A stretch of DNA of 64,000 nucleotides from Laedolimicola ammoniilytica (GTDB lineage: Bacteria; Bacillota; Clostridia; Lachnospirales; Lachnospiraceae), in NCBI RefSeq assembly GCF_025567165.1, contig NZ_JAOQKC010000002.1:186001-250000 (forward strand), given 5' to 3'. Shown in pieces: positions 61,021 to 64,000 of the stretch (positions are counted from its first letter, which is position 1; the number at the start of each line of letters is the position of its first letter). The position numbers and the translations under genes were made by a program. The notes beneath the pieces were generated by a model, which saw only the letters and a list, made by a program, of their open reading frames with translations, had not been told where the DNA came from and ran no database searches.

Positions 61021-62263
61021 TTTCCGCCGCCTCCTTTTTCTTAAAAGTTAAGAGCTTATCTCGGTAATATTCATATTGTTTTTGTCTTGCTTCGATTTCG
61101 GCAGGCAATCCCTCGCTGATATCGTTGCAAAGCTTATCGAAACGGTCAAGAATATCAACAATGCGCTGTTGTTCTGCAAGCGATTTTTTCTCATCTTCCG
61201 GATATGGAATTGGAATAGTTAATTTTTCAAAATCGGTTTTATTAAATTTACTCTGTCCCATATTTGAAGTGACTTTTTTCAATTTCTTTTGAAATTCAAA
61301 AGATTCAAATGTGTATTTTAAATATAGCAAATTAACTTTACTGCTACGAATTAGCAACGCGTTTTTAGCAAGAGCATTGTATTTATACGGTAGCTTTATT
61401 GGATCGATATAGTATACTTCTCCACAATTTCCTACACTAGGTAAAACAATACATGGGGTATCTAATTGAACTCTCCACAAATAATCATATGAATCTTTAG
61501 ATATATAAATTGGTGAGTTATTGGTATAATTGCACTTAATATCAACTGTTCTTATTAGCTGGGCATAATCTGGTTTTGATAAATAAGGCACTTTTTTTGA
61601 AACTTCAGCAAAAGAACCCGCTGCTGCAAAGTTAGTTATTGTGTCACAAACTTCTTTTATCGGATATAATTTACTCTGCTTAATCGAATTTAAAACAGTG
61701 TCCCTATAATACTCATATTGCTGTTTTCTCGCAGTGAGTTCCGTAGTGAGTTCCGTAGTGAGTTCCGTAAATTTATCCAATATACGAACGATTTCTTCTT
61801 GTACCGGTAAAGGTGGAAGAGGAATTATGAAGTCTTCAGTTACTCGCAAAGAAATTTGAGGTAATGATCCCATTCCTGAAGCTGCTTCTCTGAAGTGTTC
61901 AATATTATTTTTCAGAACATAATATAAATATTTTACTTTGATTGGATTATCTGCTGTATATGCCCACATTTCATTTTTAAAAGTAAATGGTTTATCATAA
62001 TAAACAGCATCAATTACCCCTCTGGACTGCACTAAAACAGCAGGTACTCTCGTAATATTTGCATTAGGTATATCAGCTTCATGAGCAGTGATGACAGTTT
62101 TTCCTCCTGCAAAGATTTTGATTTCACCGTCATCAGATGCAATTTCCTTCATTTTGCCCGCAGTAATAGGAGTACCTTTTATTCTTGCATAACTATTTTT
62201 TATTTTCTTAAATTCTACCCCATTTGGGCAAAGTTCATTTATAAGTTGTTCTAATTTACTCAT
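61013..62263 (-). CDS. hsdS: Type I restriction specificity subunit
   Basis: The 416-residue protein has two target-recognition domains separated by conserved helices. The first domain ends ISLRVTEDFIIPLPPLPVQEEIVRILDKF; the central helix carries three TTEL-like repeats (FTELTTELTTELTARKQQYEYYRD in parts, residues about 160-180), and a similar ARQKQYEYYRD helix closes the protein. The ATG at 62263 (MSKLEQLINEL) is preferred: GGAGGTGAGGAG lies before it. Spacer-repeat number sets the gap length in type IC targets. Confidence 0.93.
   Translation of the reverse strand: MSKLEQLINELCPNGVEFKKIKNSYARIKGTPITAGKMKEIASDDGEIKIFAGGKTVITAHEADIPNANITRVPAVLVQSRGVIDAVYYDKPFTFKNEMWAYTADNPIKVKYLYYVLKNNIEHFREAASGMGSLPQISLRVTEDFIIPLPPLPVQEEIVRILDKFTELTTELTTELTARKQQYEYYRDTVLNSIKQSKLYPIKEVCDTITNFAAAGSFAEVSKKVPYLSKPDYAQLIRTVDIKCNYTNNSPIYISKDSYDYLWRVQLDTPCIVLPSVGNCGEVYYIDPIKLPYKYNALAKNALLIRSSKVNLLYLKYTFESFEFQKKLKKVTSNMGQSKFNKTDFEKLTIPIPYPEDEKKSLAEQQRIVDILDRFDKLCNDISEGLPAEIEARQKQYEYYRDKLLTFKKKEAAENE
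61733..61768. repeat. Three tandem 12-bp repeats in the hsdS spacer
   Basis: AGTGAGTTCCGT occurs three times without change (61733-61744, 61745-61756, 61757-61768) and encodes TEL-T units of the central helix. Being in frame, gain or loss of a copy adds or removes four residues without breaking the gene. Confidence 0.9.
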
Positions 62264-63059
62264 TCTCCTCACCTCCGGTATGCCAACCTAAGGTACCTAT
62301 CGCATCCATTAGTTCTCTGTTAGTTTTTATTTTTTCCAGTACACCTGTAACTAATCGATAAAAAGCATCAAATTTTTGTAATGCCTCATCTTCGTCATAA
62401 TCTCCATGAACTACATCACTAAGCTCACCAAATAGTTTATAGCCATCTTCAGCAAATTCCGAAGGAATGATATTACACTGATCTTTTACTGGTGTAAGAA
62501 TCTGAATAAACGGTTTAAGATTGCCGTTTGCTTTCCTCGTTTCAATGGGCGGATTTGCAGCCTCTGCTGTTTGGATAATAATTCTTTCAAAAACCTTTCT
62601 CAAATAAACAATAGACCCTGCTCCAAATCCTTCTCTGGCTGCCTTTCTGGCTTTTTCCAAAGCATCTGTGAAATCACCGTAAGTTTCAGTATTTAGCGAA
62701 ACTGCTTCCGAAAATTTCTCACTTCTTTTTGCAATACGCACATAAGGATATTGACTATGTATATTATCTTCTCCTCTGCACTCAAGCAAAAACCACATTT
62801 GCACAGAAGCACCGCAACGAGGGCACTCAAGAACACAGTCAATGCTGACAGTCTTTTCGTTTACACCAATGCAGAACAAGTCCTCCCCAGAATAAAATGT
62901 GCGCTGATCGCCGCAATTATTACAATAATAATTTAATGCAACTTTACCGACCGCTATTTTTTTAGAATTTCCGGTTTTAAGCTTCCTACTGCCCAAAAAG
63001 CCTTCTATTTGTACATAATCTGTTGTTATCGGTTTTGATAACACATCTGATAATCTCAT
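62256..63059 (-). CDS. Zinc-ribbon accessory protein of the type I system (DUF4145-like)
   Basis: The 267-residue protein sits between hsdM and hsdS and overlaps hsdS by 8 nt, so it is part of the operon. It has a zinc ribbon (YYCNNCGDQ near residue 48; LECPRCGAS near residue 79) and a helical domain (KVFERIIIQTAEA; LFGELSDVVHGDYDE) that resembles DUF4145 proteins often linked to restriction or other defence loci. The catalytic role is unknown. Confidence 0.6.
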   Translation of the reverse strand: MRLSDVLSKPITTDYVQIEGFLGSRKLKTGNSKKIAVGKVALNYYCNNCGDQRTFYSGEDLFCIGVNEKTVSIDCVLECPRCGASVQMWFLLECRGEDNIHSQYPYVRIAKRSEKFSEAVSLNTETYGDFTDALEKARKAAREGFGAGSIVYLRKVFERIIIQTAEAANPPIETRKANGNLKPFIQILTPVKDQCNIIPSEFAEDGYKLFGELSDVVHGDYDEDEALQKFDAFYRLVTGVLEKIKTNRELMDAIGTLGWHTGGEENE

Positions 63060-63062
63060 ACA

Positions 63063-64000
63063 TTACGCCTCCTCAATTTCAGCTATAATCGCATCAATTT
63101 CGGCACGCAATGTATTTTCACGCTGAACAATTTCAGATATTTGCTTGTTAAGGACAGCTATATCGATAGCTTCTCTTGTATCCTCGCTTTCTACATAAGT
63201 TGACACAGAAAGATTGTAATCTGCATTTTCAATATCTTCCTGTTTAACAAGAGCAGTAAAATGCTTTTCCGTCTTTCGGTTGATATAAGCGTTTAATATA
63301 TTCTGAATGTTATCAGGCTCGTTGCTTGATGTTCCATCCCCCAATTTATTGCTGTTGGTAGACTTGACAAATTCTTTTGAAGCATCAATAAACAGAGTTT
63401 GGTTGTCAACTTTAGATTTTTTGAGAACCATAATACAAGTCGCAATGCTTGTTCCGTAAAAAAGATTATCGGGCAGCTGAATGATACATTCGATATAGTT
63501 ATTATCAATCAGATATTTTCTGATTTTCTGTTCTGCACCTCCACGATACATAATACCGGGAAAACAAACAATAGCCGCCGTTCCGTCTGTAGCAAGCCAA
63601 TGCAGGCAATGCATAATAAAAGCAAAGTCCGCTTTTGATTTAGGAGCCAATACACCGGCAGGAGAAAAGCGAGGATCGTTTATCAGTGTTCCGTTGTCAG
63701 AGCCTTCCCATTTTATAGAGTACGGGGGATTTGAAACGATGGCTTCAAACGGTTCTTCGTCCCAATGCTTAGGATCAGTCAAAGTGTCGCCATGTTCAAT
63801 GCTGAATTTATCGTAACCTATGTCGTGTAAGAACATATTGATGCGGCAAAGGTTATAAGTTGTAATGTTAATTTCCTGACCAAAGAATCCATTACGGACA
63901 TTGTCTTTACCAAGAATTTTTGCAAACTTCAAAAGTAACGAACCGCTTCCCACAGCAGGATCGTATACTTTATTTACTTCTGTTTTCATTTTACCGTTAT
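63063..64000 (-). CDS. hsdM: Type I restriction methyltransferase M subunit, 5'-truncated by the window
   Basis: The open frame runs past the right edge, so the N-terminal part (about 200 residues of an HsdM) is not visible. The SAM-binding motif I (VYDPAVGSGSLLLKFA), catalytic NPPY (EAIVSNPPYSIKWEG) and the conserved KADFAFIMHCLHWL and GGAEQKIRKYL segments are clear. The C-terminus has a coiled-coil part (KQISEIVQRENTLRAEIDAI). It methylates adenine at the target set by HsdS. Confidence 0.93.
   Translation of the reverse strand, partial: NGKMKTEVNKVYDPAVGSGSLLLKFAKILGKDNVRNGFFGQEINITTYNLCRINMFLHDIGYDKFSIEHGDTLTDPKHWDEEPFEAIVSNPPYSIKWEGSDNGTLINDPRFSPAGVLAPKSKADFAFIMHCLHWLATDGTAAIVCFPGIMYRGGAEQKIRKYLIDNNYIECIIQLPDNLFYGTSIATCIMVLKKSKVDNQTLFIDASKEFVKSTNSNKLGDGTSSNEPDNIQNILNAYINRKTEKHFTALVKQEDIENADYNLSVSTYVESEDTREAIDIAVLNKQISEIVQRENTLRAEIDAIIAEIEEA

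Noticed and set aside
61733..61768. CRISPR-like short repeats
   Set aside because: The 12-bp units are in tandem without spacers and in frame inside hsdS; no CRISPR array or cas gene is present in the window.
1..64000. tRNA, rRNA, CRISPR or replication origin
   Set aside because: No cloverleaf with a T-loop consensus, no rRNA segment, no repeat-spacer array and no DnaA-box cluster was seen on reading; this is not an exhaustive computation.

Overview
The window looks like a chromosomal segment of a gut-type Firmicute of the class Clostridia, most likely a Lachnospiraceae member. Evidence: the order rpmG-secE-nusG-rplK-rplA-rplJ-rplL-rpoB-rpoC, strong AGGAGG ribosome sites, TTGACA/TATAAT-type promoters, Gram-positive RNA regulators (T-box, L10 leader, lysine and cobalamin riboswitches), a CDP-glycerol transferase, and families common in Clostridia (DUF5688, DUF1385/YqhQ, orphan FliB). 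Family names come from recognition of the translated sequences; no search was run.

Layout. 1-4.8 kb: reverse-strand translation cluster rpmE-yqhQ-prmC-prfA followed by two acyltransferase genes. 5-7.1 kb: a CstA-type transporter behind a T-box. 7.2-10.2 kb: rho with a long Arg/Glu-rich insertion, and a divergent CDP-glycerol transferase. 10.2-13.8 kb: M20 peptidase and SLC13 transporter, divergent from a LysR regulator. 13.9-16.3 kb: a putative PD-(D/E)XK nuclease and a DUF5688 protein. 16.6-22.9 kb: an operon behind a cobalamin riboswitch, coding a surface CbiK-type cobaltochelatase, two related surface-domain proteins and a BtuFCD/FecBCD-like ABC importer. 22.9-24.7 kb: an NhaC-family (LysW-type) transporter behind a lysine riboswitch. 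24.7-29.4 kb: a mannose-family PTS with a SIS-domain sugar-phosphate enzyme and a divergent HutC-type GntR regulator. 29.5-32.7 kb: asparaginase with its FCD-type GntR regulator, then mgtE. 32.8-33.7 kb: a 34-codon ORF, two decayed gene fragments and a structured repeat. 33.7-38 kb: iadA, a MATE pump, fliB and a small membrane protein. 38.2-49.9 kb: the RNA polymerase/ribosomal protein block. 50-57.3 kb: DtxR-like regulator, DUF2130, larE, a cold-shock gene with a terminator in its leader, DUF3783 plus a truncated sigma-like protein, and a three-gene cluster with an AAA ATPase. 57.5-64 kb: an A+T-richer acquired segment with a type I restriction-modification system (hsdM, accessory gene, hsdS, hsdR) that runs off the right edge.

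How the parts work together. Several loci couple transport to an amino acid or cofactor signal: uncharged tRNA for CstA, lysine for LysW, cobalamin for the cobaltochelatase/ABC operon. The PTS/SIS operon next to LysW would fit use of a lysine-containing Amadori compound, but this is inference. The least explained items are the cobalamin-riboswitch surface chelatase operon, a roughly 125-145 bp multi-hairpin repeat present in two covarying copies (one inside the rplA-rplJ intergenic region), twin hairpins between rplJ and rplL, and a 12-bp x3 repeat in the hsdS spacer that could change restriction specificity.
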